A stretch of DNA of 64,000 bases. Source: Thalassobaculum sp965228445 (GTDB lineage: Bacteria; Pseudomonadota; Alphaproteobacteria; Thalassobaculales; Thalassobaculaceae). The notes under the pieces were generated by a model, which had not been told where the DNA came from, ran no database searches, and was given only the letters and a program-made list of their open reading frames with translations. Positions within the stretch are counted from its first letter, which is position 1, and every line of letters begins with the position of its first letter. The DNA is taken from assembly GCA_965228445.1 (NCBI GenBank), contig OZ245813.1, forward strand, positions 4,588,001-4,652,000, written 5' to 3'. Both the position numbers and the translations under genes were made by a program. Of the stretch, positions 45,047-53,880 are shown in pieces.

Positions 45047-47155
45047 ATGAGCCAGGACAGACCCGACGTCAGCACGCTGACGCCGCTGATCGCGCCGCAA
45101 TCCATCGCCGTCATCGGTGCCTCCGACGATCCTAAGCGGATCGGTGGGCGGCCGCTCGGTTACATGATCCGGGGCGGCTTCTCCGGCCCGATCTGGCCGG
45201 TGAACCCGAAACGCGACAGCGTGCAGGGGCTGCAGGCCTATGCCGATGTCGCCTCCCTGCCGGGAGCGCCCGACGCCGCCATCGTCGCCGTGCCAGCCCC
45301 CCTGGTGGCCGACACGTTGGAGGCGCTGGCCGACAAGGGCTGCAAGGGCGCGGTGGTGTTCTCCTCCGGCTTCGCCGAGATGGGCGAGGAGGGGGCCAGG
45401 CTGCAGGACCGGGTGCGCGCGGTCGCCCGCGCCGGCGGCATCCGGGTGCTGGGGCCGAACTGCCTCGGCATCTTCAACGCCCGCAGCAACTGGCTCGCCA
45501 CCTTCTCCTCCTCGGTCGATCACCTGTTGCCGAAACCGGGGCCGGTTTCCATCGCCAGCCAGTCCGGCGCCTATGGCAGTCACGTCTTCCACCTGATGCG
45601 GCAGAAGGGCGTGGAGACCGGGATCTGGATCACCACCGGCAACGAGGCCGATGTCGACGTGGCCGACGCCATCGCCTATCTGGCGGCGGACGAGGAGACC
45701 AAGGTCATCGTCGCCTATGCCGAGGGCATCCGCGACGGCGACGCCACCCGCGCCGCGCTCGAGGCGGCGGCGAATGCCGGCAAGCCGGTGATCTTCCAGA
45801 AGGTCGGACGCTCGGAGATCGGGGCGGCGGCCGCGGCCTCGCACACGGCCGCCCTGGCCGGCTCCGACCGGGTCTACGATGCGCTGTTCGCCCAATACGG
45901 GGTGATGCGGGTCGAGACCACCGACCAGATGATCGACGCCGCCTATATCTGTTCGCGCGGCGCCTATCCCGACGGCAACGCCATCGGCCTGATGACCATC
46001 TCCGGCGGCGTCGGCGTCCAGATGGCCGATGCGGCGATCGACTACGGCCTCGACGTGAAGGAGATGCCGGCGGATACCCAGAAGGCGCTGAAGGAACTGC
46101 TGCCCTTCGCCGCCGTGCGCAATCCGGTCGACATCACCGCCCAGGCGTTCAACGATCTGTCACTGATCACCACCAACATGCGGATGATGCTGGACGAGGG
46201 CGGCTACGACGTGGTGGTCGCGTTCTTCACCATGATCGCCGCCTCGCGCTACATCGCCGACGACCTGATCAAGACCCTGCAGGACACCCGCGAGCGGTTC
46301 CCGGACAAGTCGATCATCCTGTCCCTCATCGCGCCGCCGGAGATCGTGCGGCATTACGAGCAGGGCGGCTATCCGGTCTTCGAGGACCCGACCCGCGCCG
46401 TGGCCGCCGCGGCGGTGATCAGCCGCTTCGGCCGGTTCTTCGCCCGCAAGGGCGAGGCGGCCCCGCCGGCGGCGCCCTCCGGTGCGATCTCCGTGCCGCC
46501 GAAGCAGATCGGCGAGCACGAGGCCTCGGACCTGCTGGAAAGCTGGGGCGTACCCTTCGTGGAGCGGCGTCTCGTCACCAGCGCCCACGAGGCCGAAGCG
46601 GCAGTGAGGGCGCTCGGCGGCAAGGCGGTGCTGAAGATCGCCTCGGCCGACATCCTGCACAAGACCGAGGTCGGCGGTGTGGTCGTCGGCGTCACCCAGA
46701 GCAACGCGGCCGCCGCCTATGACGGCCTGGTCACCCGGGTCGCCCAAGCCGCTCCAAGGGCGAAGATCGACGGCGTTCTGGTCGCCGCCATGGCGCCCGA
46801 GGGTGTGGAAACGGTGATCGGCGTGCAGAACGATCCGACCTTCGGGCCGGTGGTCATGGTCGGCCTCGGCGGCATCCTGGTGGAGGTGCTGGAGGACGTG
46901 TCCTTCCGCCTCGCGCCGTTCGGCCTCGATGAGGCGAAGCGCATGATCGCGGAGCTGAAAGGAGCGAAGATCTATGGCGGGGTGCGGGGCGCGCCGCCGG
47001 CGGATGTGGACGCTCTCGCCGAGCTGCTGGCCAAGGTCTCGGTCTTCGCGGCGTCGGAGGGCGCGCGGATCGAAAGCGTCGACCTGAACCCGGTCCGGGT
47101 GCTACCAAAAGGGGAAGGGTGCGTGGCGCTCGACGCGCTGATCGTCCCCCGCTGA
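45047..47155 (+). CDS. NDP-forming acyl-CoA synthetase (acetate--CoA ligase family)
   Basis: A 702-residue fusion: N-terminal CoA-binding and succinyl-CoA synthetase-like domains (IAPQSIAVIGASDDPKRIGGRPLGYM; SIASQSGAYGSHVF; SHTAALAGSDRVYDALF with the catalytic His) and a C-terminal ATP-grasp domain (about 475-702; LLESWGVPFVERRLVTSAHEAEAAVRALGGKAVLKI). Interconverts acyl-CoA and acid with ADP + Pi, without using AMP. It lies 13 bp after the cyclase gene and 24 bp before the oxidoreductase gene, so the three and the following gene may form an operon. Confidence 0.92.
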   Translation: MSQDRPDVSTLTPLIAPQSIAVIGASDDPKRIGGRPLGYMIRGGFSGPIWPVNPKRDSVQGLQAYADVASLPGAPDAAIVAVPAPLVADTLEALADKGCKGAVVFSSGFAEMGEEGARLQDRVRAVARAGGIRVLGPNCLGIFNARSNWLATFSSSVDHLLPKPGPVSIASQSGAYGSHVFHLMRQKGVETGIWITTGNEADVDVADAIAYLAADEETKVIVAYAEGIRDGDATRAALEAAANAGKPVIFQKVGRSEIGAAAAASHTAALAGSDRVYDALFAQYGVMRVETTDQMIDAAYICSRGAYPDGNAIGLMTISGGVGVQMADAAIDYGLDVKEMPADTQKALKELLPFAAVRNPVDITAQAFNDLSLITTNMRMMLDEGGYDVVVAFFTMIAASRYIADDLIKTLQDTRERFPDKSIILSLIAPPEIVRHYEQGGYPVFEDPTRAVAAAAVISRFGRFFARKGEAAPPAAPSGAISVPPKQIGEHEASDLLESWGVPFVERRLVTSAHEAEAAVRALGGKAVLKIASADILHKTEVGGVVVGVTQSNAAAAYDGLVTRVAQAAPRAKIDGVLVAAMAPEGVETVIGVQNDPTFGPVVMVGLGGILVEVLEDVSFRLAPFGLDEAKRMIAELKGAKIYGGVRGAPPADVDALAELLAKVSVFAASEGARIESVDLNPVRVLPKGEGCVALDALIVPR

Positions 47156-47179
47156 TAAGCCTCTAAGGGAGCGGCAGGC

Positions 47180-48196
47180 ATGCGACCGCAACGCTTCAAG
47201 ACCCGGATCACCGAGCTGTTCGGCATCGATCATCCGATCGTCGCCGGCGGCCTGATGTGGCTGGCCGACGCGGCCTATGTGGCGGCGGTGGTCAATGCCG
47301 GCGGCATGGGCTTCATCACCGCCAAGACCTTTCCCGGCCCCGGCGAGTTCGAGGCCGAGCTGGACAAGGCGAAGACGCTCACCGGCGGAAAGCCGTTCGG
47401 CGTGAACCTCTATCTCTCGGTCCATACCGACCATAACAAGGACCTGCCGGCCCAGCTGGAGGTCGCCCTGGACAAGGGTGTGCGCCATTTCGAGACGGCG
47501 GGCCTGCCGCCGCTCGATTTCGTGGAGCGGATCAAGGACGCGGGCGGCGTGGTGTTCCACAAGGTGGCCACCGTGAAGCACGCGGTCTCCGCCGCCTCCA
47601 AGCTTCCGGTCGACGCCATCGCCGTGGTCGGAGCGGAATGCGGCGGCCATCCGGGGCTGAACCTGGTCGGCTCCATCGTGCAGGCGCCGCTGGCGGTGCA
47701 GCGGGTCGACAAGCCGCTGCTCATCGGCGGCGGCATCGGCACCGGCGCCCAGGTGGCGGCCGTGCTGGCCATGGGGGCGGACGCCGCCCTGATCGGCACC
47801 CGCTTTCTCGTGGCCAGCGAGATCTGGAGCCATGACGCCATCAAGCAGCGGGTGATCGACGCCCAGGAGACCGATACCGCCCTGGTGCTGGCGTCCATGC
47901 GCAACACCTTCCGCGGCATCGACAACGCCACCACGCGCGCCATCGCCGAGCTGGAGCGCCAGGGCGTCACCGATTTCGAGGCCTACCGACCCTATGTCAT
48001 GGGGCTGGCCCAGAAGCAGGCCTATACGGAGGGCGACCCGGAGAAGGGCATCCTCTCCATGGGGCAGGCCTGCGTCTTCGCCGACCGGATCGAGCCGGTG
48101 GAGGCGATCATGGACCGCCTGATCGACGACGCGGTCGCGGCGGCCGGCCGGATGGGCGCGATCTCCGTCGGCGGGACGGCCGCGGCGGCGGAGTGA
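47180..48196 (+). CDS. nitronate monooxygenase family flavoprotein
   Basis: A 338-residue FMN TIM-barrel of the 2-nitropropane dioxygenase family. ITELFGIDHPIVAGGLMWLADAAYVAAVVNAGGMGFI, KPFGVNLYL, GAECGGHPG (His) and IGGGIGTGAQVAAVLAMGADAALIGTRFLVASE are conserved. Members oxidise alkyl nitronates (propionate 3-nitronate) or act as NAD(P)H-quinone or enoyl-ACP reductases; class cannot be fixed from the sequence. Part of the possible operon with the acyl-CoA synthetase. Confidence 0.88.
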   Translation: MRPQRFKTRITELFGIDHPIVAGGLMWLADAAYVAAVVNAGGMGFITAKTFPGPGEFEAELDKAKTLTGGKPFGVNLYLSVHTDHNKDLPAQLEVALDKGVRHFETAGLPPLDFVERIKDAGGVVFHKVATVKHAVSAASKLPVDAIAVVGAECGGHPGLNLVGSIVQAPLAVQRVDKPLLIGGGIGTGAQVAAVLAMGADAALIGTRFLVASEIWSHDAIKQRVIDAQETDTALVLASMRNTFRGIDNATTRAIAELERQGVTDFEAYRPYVMGLAQKQAYTEGDPEKGILSMGQACVFADRIEPVEAIMDRLIDDAVAAAGRMGAISVGGTAAAAE

Positions 48197-48206
48197 GCCC
48201 ACGCGC

Positions 48207-48791
48207 GTGAGCGACGGACCGGTTCTCTATTTCATCACCCATCCGGATGTGATGATCGACCCGGCGGTGCCGATCACCGACTGGCCGCTGTCGCCGCGTG
48301 GGCGGACGCGGATGGCGGCGCTGGCGTCGGCACCGTGGATCTGGGGGCTGTCGGCGCTGTATTGCAGCACCGAGCGCAAGGCGCGGGACGGGGCGGCGAT
48401 CCTGTCCGGCCTCTGTGGGCTGACACCGGTCGAGCGGGAAGACCTGGGCGAGAATGACCGATCGTCCACGGGGTATCTGCCGCCGGAGGAATTCCAGGCG
48501 GCGGCAGATGCCTTCTTCGCCGAGCCGGAGGCGAGTTTCCGCGGCTGGGCCCGGGCGGTGGACGAGCAGGCGCGGATCGTTGCGGCCCTGGAGGCGGTGA
48601 TGACGCAGGCGACCGGGAGCGTGGCCGTGGTGAGCCACGGCGCGGTCGGGGCGCTGGCCCTGGCGCATTATCTTGGCGAGCCGATCTCCCGGGCGCTGGA
48701 CCAGCCGGGGACGGCGGGCGGCAACTTCTTCGCACTTTCCATCCCGCGGCGCGCGGTGCTTCACCGTTGGCGGCCGGTCGATCGTTCCTGA
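48207..48791 (+). CDS. histidine phosphatase superfamily protein with altered RHG motif
   Basis: A 194-residue protein. The phospho-histidine motif RHG is THP (T11-H12-P13), so the nucleophile His12 stays but the paired arginine is lost. TERKARDGAAIL (about 55-66) and VVSHGAVGAL (about 141-150) keep the other arginine region and the second His144. Activity may be reduced or changed. GTG start, 10 bp after the flavoprotein gene, same strand, so probably co-transcribed. Three palindromic repeats follow. Confidence 0.85.
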   Translation: MSDGPVLYFITHPDVMIDPAVPITDWPLSPRGRTRMAALASAPWIWGLSALYCSTERKARDGAAILSGLCGLTPVEREDLGENDRSSTGYLPPEEFQAAADAFFAEPEASFRGWARAVDEQARIVAALEAVMTQATGSVAVVSHGAVGALALAHYLGEPISRALDQPGTAGGNFFALSIPRRAVLHRWRPVDRS

Positions 48792-48817
48792 TTTTTGCTT
48801 TTGGGTCAGTGCGTTGA

Positions 48818-48939
48818 TCCTGATTTGCATCAGGATGACGGTTGGCTTTTCGGTCCATCCCCCCCGTCATCCTGACGAAAGTCAGGACCAAACCTCCTCC
48901 GCCGGATCCCCCACCGTCGTCCTGATGCAAATCAGGACC
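48818..48939. repeat. three copies of the 24-bp palindromic motif upstream of the RHH gene
   Basis: One complement copy at 48818-48841, a variant CCGTCATCCTGACGAAAGTC at 48865-48884 (plus AGGA), and a direct copy at 48914-48937. They match the arms at 40201/40258. Confidence 0.9.
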
Positions 48940-48959
48940 AAGCCGCTTGCTCATCTCGC

Positions 48960-48974
48960 TTGATTTATTATCAA
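48960..48974. promoter_or_regulatory. palindrome in the promoter of the RHH gene
   Basis: TTGAT-TTATT-ATCAA, a perfect 5-bp inverted repeat 28 bp before the ATG at 49002, in an AT-rich stretch unlike the flanks. It could be an operator for the encoded RHH protein or a -35 element. Confidence 0.4.
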
Positions 48975-49001
48975 TGTACCAAGATAACAAACGAGACACC
49001 C

Positions 49002-49253
49002 ATGCCAGCCACCAAACCCATCGACCGTGTCCAGACCGGCGTTCGGATCGAGCGCCGGTTGCTGAAGGTCATGAAGGGCGTCGCCGAACTGCACGACATC
49101 AGCCTCGGCGACCTGATCGAGGGGGTGATGCTGCACGCCTTCGAGGGCAAGCAGCCGTTCAGCGAGGAGACCCTGAAACGGGCCGCCCAGCTCCGCCAGG
49201 TCTACGGCCTCGACCTGACCGCGGCCGACAGCCACAAACTCAAGGAGGCGTGA
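49002..49253 (+). CDS. ribbon-helix-helix-like small protein
   Basis: An 83-residue protein. RVQTGVRIERRLLKVMKGVAELHDISLGDLIEGVMLHAF (about 10-48) has the pattern of an RHH DNA-binding domain (beta strand then two helices), and the rest (SEETLKRAAQLRQVYGLDLTAADSHKLKE) is helical. ATG 49002 follows an AT-rich promoter; no strong SD is seen. It ends one base before the next ATG, so the pair is translationally coupled. It may autoregulate the pair. Confidence 0.65.
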   Translation: MPATKPIDRVQTGVRIERRLLKVMKGVAELHDISLGDLIEGVMLHAFEGKQPFSEETLKRAAQLRQVYGLDLTAADSHKLKEA

Positions 49254-49254
49254 G

Positions 49255-49662
49255 ATGACCGACGCCATGACTGACGACGATTTCGCCACCTCCTTCGAGG
49301 CGCTGACCTTGCCGCCGTCGGAGTTCCGGCATGCCGGACATGTGCGGCTCGCCTGGATCTACCTGACGCGGATGTCCCTGCCGGACGCCATGACCCGGTA
49401 TTCGGCGAGCCTGCGGGCCTTCGCCGGGCATGTGGGTAAGCCCGGCCTGTTCCATGAGACGATCACCTACGCCTTCCTCATGGTGATCAACGAGCGGATC
49501 GCCGACGGGCCGGATGGGAAGGGCTGGGAGGATTTCCAGGCGCGCAACCCGGACGTGATGGCCGGGGTGAAGGGCGCGCTGGGGCGGTACTACACCGACG
49601 AGCGCCTCGGCTGCGATCGCGCCCGGGCGGGCTTCGTCATGCCGGATCGGCTGGCGGGCTGA
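49255..49662 (+). CDS. conserved protein of unknown function with HxxH/HET motifs
   Basis: A 135-residue protein I cannot assign to a named family. Conserved-looking blocks are FRHAGHVRLAW (24-34, His26/His29), LFHETITYAFLMVI (65-78), GRYYTDERL (110-118) and GFVMPDR (126-132). The His-x2-His plus His-Glu-Thr could form a metal site, but this is guesswork. It lies 1 bp after the RHH-like gene and the two form a cassette with palindromic repeats on both sides. Confidence 0.65.
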   Translation: MTDAMTDDDFATSFEALTLPPSEFRHAGHVRLAWIYLTRMSLPDAMTRYSASLRAFAGHVGKPGLFHETITYAFLMVINERIADGPDGKGWEDFQARNPDVMAGVKGALGRYYTDERLGCDRARAGFVMPDRLAG

Positions 49663-49680
49663 GGGGCGGTCGTCGCGGCT

Positions 49681-49799
49681 GGGTCCCGGTCCTGTCCCGG
49701 ATCAAGTCCGGGCCAGACCGGGATGACGGCAAACTTTATTTATTAAACAACGTCATCCCGGCTTGTCCCCGGATTTACTCCGGGGCAGGGCCGGGACCG
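49681..49799. repeat. GC-rich palindromic repeat pair after the RHH module
   Basis: Two GC-rich arms, GGTCCCGG...CCGGGATGACGG (49681-49729) and CGTCATCCCGG...GCCGGGACC (49751-49799), are inverted around an AT-rich centre ACTTTATTTATTAAACAA. The motif matches the 32230 element. Confidence 0.8.
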
Positions 49800-49838
49800 T
49801 TACTCAGACGGCAACCCTAGTTAGGACGTCGACGGCGC

Positions 49839-50798
49839 TCACGCCCCCGCCAGCATCCCCTCGATCTTCTGCTGGACGCTGAACGCATCGTCCAGCGTCG
49901 CCAGCTTCGACGGCCGGCCGCTCAGCAGGTCGTCCAGGGCGCCGAGCTGGGCGCCGAGGCTGATCTTGCGCGGGTCGGCGGGCGGGTCGAGGATCTCCTT
50001 CCACGCACCGCCGTCCGACTGGAACAGCCGGTAGAACTCGGCCACGAGGAAGCCGGTCTTCTCGAAATTGAGGTAGACCTCCTGGCGGTCCGGCTGCACG
50101 CCGCCGACCGAGCCGAGGATCGACACCGGCACGCCGGCCTCGTTCTCCAGCCGGGCCAGGACCTGGGTCTCGCACAGGGCCGGATCGGCCGGGTAGGACG
50201 GCTTGGCCCAGACCAGCCTGGTGCGGCCGAGGATGCGCTCGGACAGGAAGACGAAGTGGGAGATCACCTCGCGGGTGTATCCGCCCTCGTCCTTGAAGCG
50301 CAGCCAGTCGGCATCGACCTGCCAGGCGCGCGGCCAGGCCGGATAGGTCACGATAATGTTGATGTTGCTGAGCGCCCCGGTCTCGCCGGCGGCGACGGCC
50401 TCCTGCACCGTGGCCAGCGCCTTGCCGGCGGCCTGGGTGAAGTTGACGGCGGCGGGCACGCCCGAGGCCTTCAGCTTCTCGACCAGATCCCGGCTCTCGT
50501 CGATATCGACGCCGAGCGGCTTCTCCAGGAACACGGCCTTGCCCAGCGCGGCCGCCTCCAGGGCATAGGCCTTGCGCGGGACGGGCGGGCAGGCGAGGTA
50601 GACCACGTCGGCGGCGGCGATGGCGGCCGCCGCGCTGTCGACGATCGGCACGCCCGGGGCTTCCTCGGCGGCCTTGGCGCAGGCGGCGTCGGACGGGTCC
50701 CACAGGGCGACCGGCTCGAACGCCGGGTGCTCCAGGATACGGCCGAGCAGCCGCCGGCCCATGATGCCGAGGCCGATGATCGCGATCTTATGGGCCAT
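49839..50798 (-). CDS. Gfo/Idh/MocA family oxidoreductase
   Basis: A 319-residue NAD(P)-dependent oxidoreductase. The Rossmann start KIAIIGLGIMGRRLLGRILEHP (about 4-25), VFLEKPLGVDIDE with the family's EKP (about 92-104) and the C-terminal alpha/beta domain fit. These enzymes act on sugars, inositols or related cyclic diols. Substrate unknown. It is divergent from the following ggt-like gene? No: both run leftward, separated by a palindromic repeat. Confidence 0.88.
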   Translation of the reverse strand: MAHKIAIIGLGIMGRRLLGRILEHPAFEPVALWDPSDAACAKAAEEAPGVPIVDSAAAAIAAADVVYLACPPVPRKAYALEAAALGKAVFLEKPLGVDIDESRDLVEKLKASGVPAAVNFTQAAGKALATVQEAVAAGETGALSNINIIVTYPAWPRAWQVDADWLRFKDEGGYTREVISHFVFLSERILGRTRLVWAKPSYPADPALCETQVLARLENEAGVPVSILGSVGGVQPDRQEVYLNFEKTGFLVAEFYRLFQSDGGAWKEILDPPADPRKISLGAQLGALDDLLSGRPSKLATLDDAFSVQQKIEGMLAGA

Positions 50799-50820
50799 GG
50801 CAGGCTCCCCCTTTGAGTTG

Positions 50821-50933
50821 GTCTTCCCGGCCCTGCGCCGGGATCCAGCCCTCGGTGGGCTGGATCTTCAGGCTTGTATTCTTTGACGTTCCGGCTGCCC
50901 TGGTTCTCGGTCCCGGCGCGAGGCCGGGAAGAC
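50821..50933. repeat. 113-bp imperfect palindrome between oxidoreductase and ggt
   Basis: Arms GTCTTCCCGGCCCTGCGCCG (50821-) and CGGCGCGAGGCCGGGAAGAC (ending 50933) pair with two mismatches. Inner dyad GATCCAGCCC/GGGCTGGATC (50842/50858) is perfect. Confidence 0.85.
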
Positions 50934-50957
50934 GGGAGTGAAGGGGACGCCGAAGGC

Positions 50958-52541
50958 TCAATATCCCAGCGCGCAGCCGTCCTTGCGGGGATCGGAGCCG
51001 GCGACGAGGACGCCGTTCTTCTCGTCGATGACGACCGCCTGGCCGCCGCCGATCGGCTTCGGCATGCGGGTCAGCTTGTGGCCCTTCTTCTCGAGCGCCG
51101 CGTAGGTCTCCGGCGCGAAGGTGCTCTCGACCTGCAGGGTGCCCTCGGTGGCGAAGCTGCGGCTGTCGTCCAGGGCCTCCTGCGGGTCCATGCCGCGCAT
51201 CAGCAGGTTCGACAGGAAGGTGCCGTGGCCGGTCGACTGGTACTGGCCGCCCATGACGCCGAACGGGGCGACGGCGCGGCCGTCCTTCACCAGCATGCCC
51301 GGGATGATCGTGTGCATCGGCCGCTTGTTCGGCGCGATCGCGTTCGGATGACCCTCCACCAGATGGAACGACTTGCCGCGGTTGTGCAGCATGACGCCGG
51401 TCTTCTCGCTCATGATGCAGCTTCCGAAATCGGAGAAGATCGAGTTGATGAAGCTGATCGCGGTGCCGTCCTTGTCGACACAGGACAGGTAGATCGTGTC
51501 CTTGTGCACCGGGAAGTCGCTCGGCTCGAACGCGCCGGCCTTGTTCGGGTCGATCATCGCGTCCAGCGCGGCGATGTGGGCGTCCGACAGCAGCCAGTCC
51601 ACCGGCACGTCGACCTGGCGCGGATCACCGACATAGCGGTCGCGCTGGGCATAGGCGAGCTTGGTCGCCTCGGCGATCAGGTGGACCCGGTCGGCCTCGC
51701 TGAGGTTGGCGACGTCGTGGCGGTCGAGGATCGAGAGGATCATCAGCGCGCACACGCCCTGGCCGTTCGGCGGGCATTCGAACACGTCATGGCCGGCGAA
51801 GCGGCCCTTGATCGGCTCGACCCATTCCGGGGCGGCGTTGGCGAAGTCTTCCAGGCTGTGCAGGCCGCCCAGCTTGTTCAGGCTGGCGACCATGTCCTCG
51901 GCCACGGAACCGGTGTAGAAGCCGTCGCGCCCCTTCTCGGCGATGGCCTTGAAGGTGGCGGCGAGCATCGGCTGGGTGTGGCGGGTGCCGATGGCCGGCG
52001 CCTTGCCGCCCGGCAGCATGACCGCCTTGGAGGTCGGGTTCTTGGCCAGCTTCTCGACCGCGTCCTGCCAGTCGCTGCCGATACGCGAACTCACCGGATA
52101 GCCTTCTTCGGCATACTTGATCGCCGGCTGCAGCAGCTCGCCCAGGGTCTTGGTGCCGAACCGCTCCAGCAGGGCGGCCCAGGCGCCGACAGCGCCCGGC
52201 ACGGTGACCGTGTGCGGGTCGTTGGAGGCGCCGAGTTCGGTGATGCCCTTGTCCAGGAACCAGGACAGCTCGGCCTTGCCCGGGGCGCGCCCGGAGCCGT
52301 TCATGGCGACGATGTCGCCGCTGCCCTTCGGCGCGATCAGCGCGAAGCAGTCGCCGCCGATGCCGGTCATGTGCGGCTCGACCACGCAGAGCACGGCGCA
52401 GGCCGCGACGGCGGCGTCCACGGCGGTGCCGCCCGATTTCAGAACGTCGAGGCCGACCTGGCTCGCCAGCGGGTGGGACGTGGCGATGGCGGCATTGGGT
52501 GCGTACACCGGAGAACGGCCGGGCAGGTGCAGATCGCGCAT
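50958..52541 (-). CDS. gamma-glutamyltransferase family protein
   Basis: A 527-residue autoprocessing Ntn hydrolase. Heavy-chain features: NAAIATSHPLASQVGLDVLKSGGTAVDAAVAACAVLCVVEPHMTGIGGDCFALI (about 15-68). The processing-site region reads DTIYLSCVDKDGTAISFINSIFSDFG, where the first Thr corresponds to the nucleophile of the usual TTHxSVVD motif. The active-site glycines PPNGQGVCALMIL follow. Substrate may be glutathione or another gamma-glutamyl amide; no signal peptide is evident, unlike secreted GGT. Confidence 0.88.
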   Translation of the reverse strand: MRDLHLPGRSPVYAPNAAIATSHPLASQVGLDVLKSGGTAVDAAVAACAVLCVVEPHMTGIGGDCFALIAPKGSGDIVAMNGSGRAPGKAELSWFLDKGITELGASNDPHTVTVPGAVGAWAALLERFGTKTLGELLQPAIKYAEEGYPVSSRIGSDWQDAVEKLAKNPTSKAVMLPGGKAPAIGTRHTQPMLAATFKAIAEKGRDGFYTGSVAEDMVASLNKLGGLHSLEDFANAAPEWVEPIKGRFAGHDVFECPPNGQGVCALMILSILDRHDVANLSEADRVHLIAEATKLAYAQRDRYVGDPRQVDVPVDWLLSDAHIAALDAMIDPNKAGAFEPSDFPVHKDTIYLSCVDKDGTAISFINSIFSDFGSCIMSEKTGVMLHNRGKSFHLVEGHPNAIAPNKRPMHTIIPGMLVKDGRAVAPFGVMGGQYQSTGHGTFLSNLLMRGMDPQEALDDSRSFATEGTLQVESTFAPETYAALEKKGHKLTRMPKPIGGGQAVVIDEKNGVLVAGSDPRKDGCALGY

Positions 52542-52706
52542 GGTCGGGTGTTTCCTCGTTTAGACAGTTTGCAAGCGGTGTAGCCCCTGTCCAAGGGCGG
52601 GGCAAGGTGCGTGGACGCCTGCGAGTGCGGAACCTATAGTCCCGCCCACAATTAGAGACCGAAAAGCAACCGTGCCGATCAGGCATGACGATTACGGGAG
52701 AAAGCT

Positions 52707-53867
52707 GTGGCGCTCGATCAGGAGACCCTCAACCAGTTCGCCGATACCGTCCGCCGCTACGTGACCGAGCGCCTGATTCCGCTGGAGGAACAGGTCAGCC
52801 GGGACGATGCGATCCCCGACGAGGTCTCGCGCGAGATGGCGGAGATGGGGCTGTACGGCCTCTCGATTCCCGAGGAATACGGCGGGCTCGGCCTGTCGAT
52901 GTCCGACGAGGTGGTGATCGGCTACGAGCTCGGCCACACGGCGCCCTGCTTCCGCTCGCTGATCGGCACCAATGTCGGTATCGGCAGCCAGGCCATCGTC
53001 ATGGACGGCACCGAGGATCAGAAGCGGGACTACCTGCCCCGCCTGGCCTCCGGCGAGCTGGTCGGATCGTTCTGCCTGACCGAACCGGACAGCGGCTCCG
53101 ACGCCGCCTCGGTGCGGACCTCGGCGAAGAAGGACGGCAACGGCTACGTTCTCAACGGCACCAAGCGCTTCATCACCAACTCGACCAAGGCCGGCGTGTT
53201 CACGGTGATGGCGCGCACCGACCCGGACAACAAGGGAGCGGGCGGCATCTCGGCCTTCCTGGTCGACGCCAAGTCCGCCGGCATCTCCACCGGCAAGCCG
53301 TACAAGAAGATGGGCCAGCAGGGCACCCACGTGGCCGACGTGATCTTCGAGGATGTGAAGGTGCCCGCCGACGCCATCATCGGCGGGGTGGAAGGCCAGG
53401 GCTTCAAGACGGCGATGAAGGTGCTGGATCGCGGCCGACTGCACCTGTCCTCGGTCTGCATCGGCATGGCCGACCGGCTGATCGGCGAATGCCTGGACTA
53501 CGCCACCGCGCGCAAGCAGTTCGGCCAGCCCCTGTCCGACTTCCAGCTCATCCAGGCGATGCTGGCCGACAGCAAGACCGAGGCTTATGCCGCCGAGGCG
53601 ATGGTGAAGGACGCGGCGGTGAAGTTCGACGCCGGCGAGAACACCGCCATGGTCGCCGCCTGTGCGAAGTACTACGCCTCGGAGATGGTCGGCCGCGTGG
53701 CGGACCGGGCGGTGCAGATCCATGGCGGTGCCGGCTACATCAACGATTACGCGGTCGAGCGCTTCTACCGCGATGTTCGGCTGTTCCGGATCTATGAGGG
53801 CACCTCGCAGATCCAGCAGATCGTCATCGCCCGCAACATGCTGCGGGCCCACGCGGCGGCGCGCTGA
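52707..53867 (+). CDS. acyl-CoA dehydrogenase
   Basis: A 386-residue FAD enzyme that introduces the alpha,beta double bond in acyl-CoA. N-terminal helical domain; FCLTEPDSGSDAASVRTSAKKDGNGYVLNGTKRFITN (about 125-161) is the FAD/substrate signature; the catalytic Glu is expected in FRIYEGTSQIQQIVIAR near the C-terminus. GTG start with GGGAG upstream. A ligase gene follows after 13 bp, making a CoA-activation/oxidation pair. Confidence 0.95.
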   Translation: MALDQETLNQFADTVRRYVTERLIPLEEQVSRDDAIPDEVSREMAEMGLYGLSIPEEYGGLGLSMSDEVVIGYELGHTAPCFRSLIGTNVGIGSQAIVMDGTEDQKRDYLPRLASGELVGSFCLTEPDSGSDAASVRTSAKKDGNGYVLNGTKRFITNSTKAGVFTVMARTDPDNKGAGGISAFLVDAKSAGISTGKPYKKMGQQGTHVADVIFEDVKVPADAIIGGVEGQGFKTAMKVLDRGRLHLSSVCIGMADRLIGECLDYATARKQFGQPLSDFQLIQAMLADSKTEAYAAEAMVKDAAVKFDAGENTAMVAACAKYYASEMVGRVADRAVQIHGGAGYINDYAVERFYRDVRLFRIYEGTSQIQQIVIARNMLRAHAAAR

Positions 53868-53880
53868 CCCGGAGGCCGGT

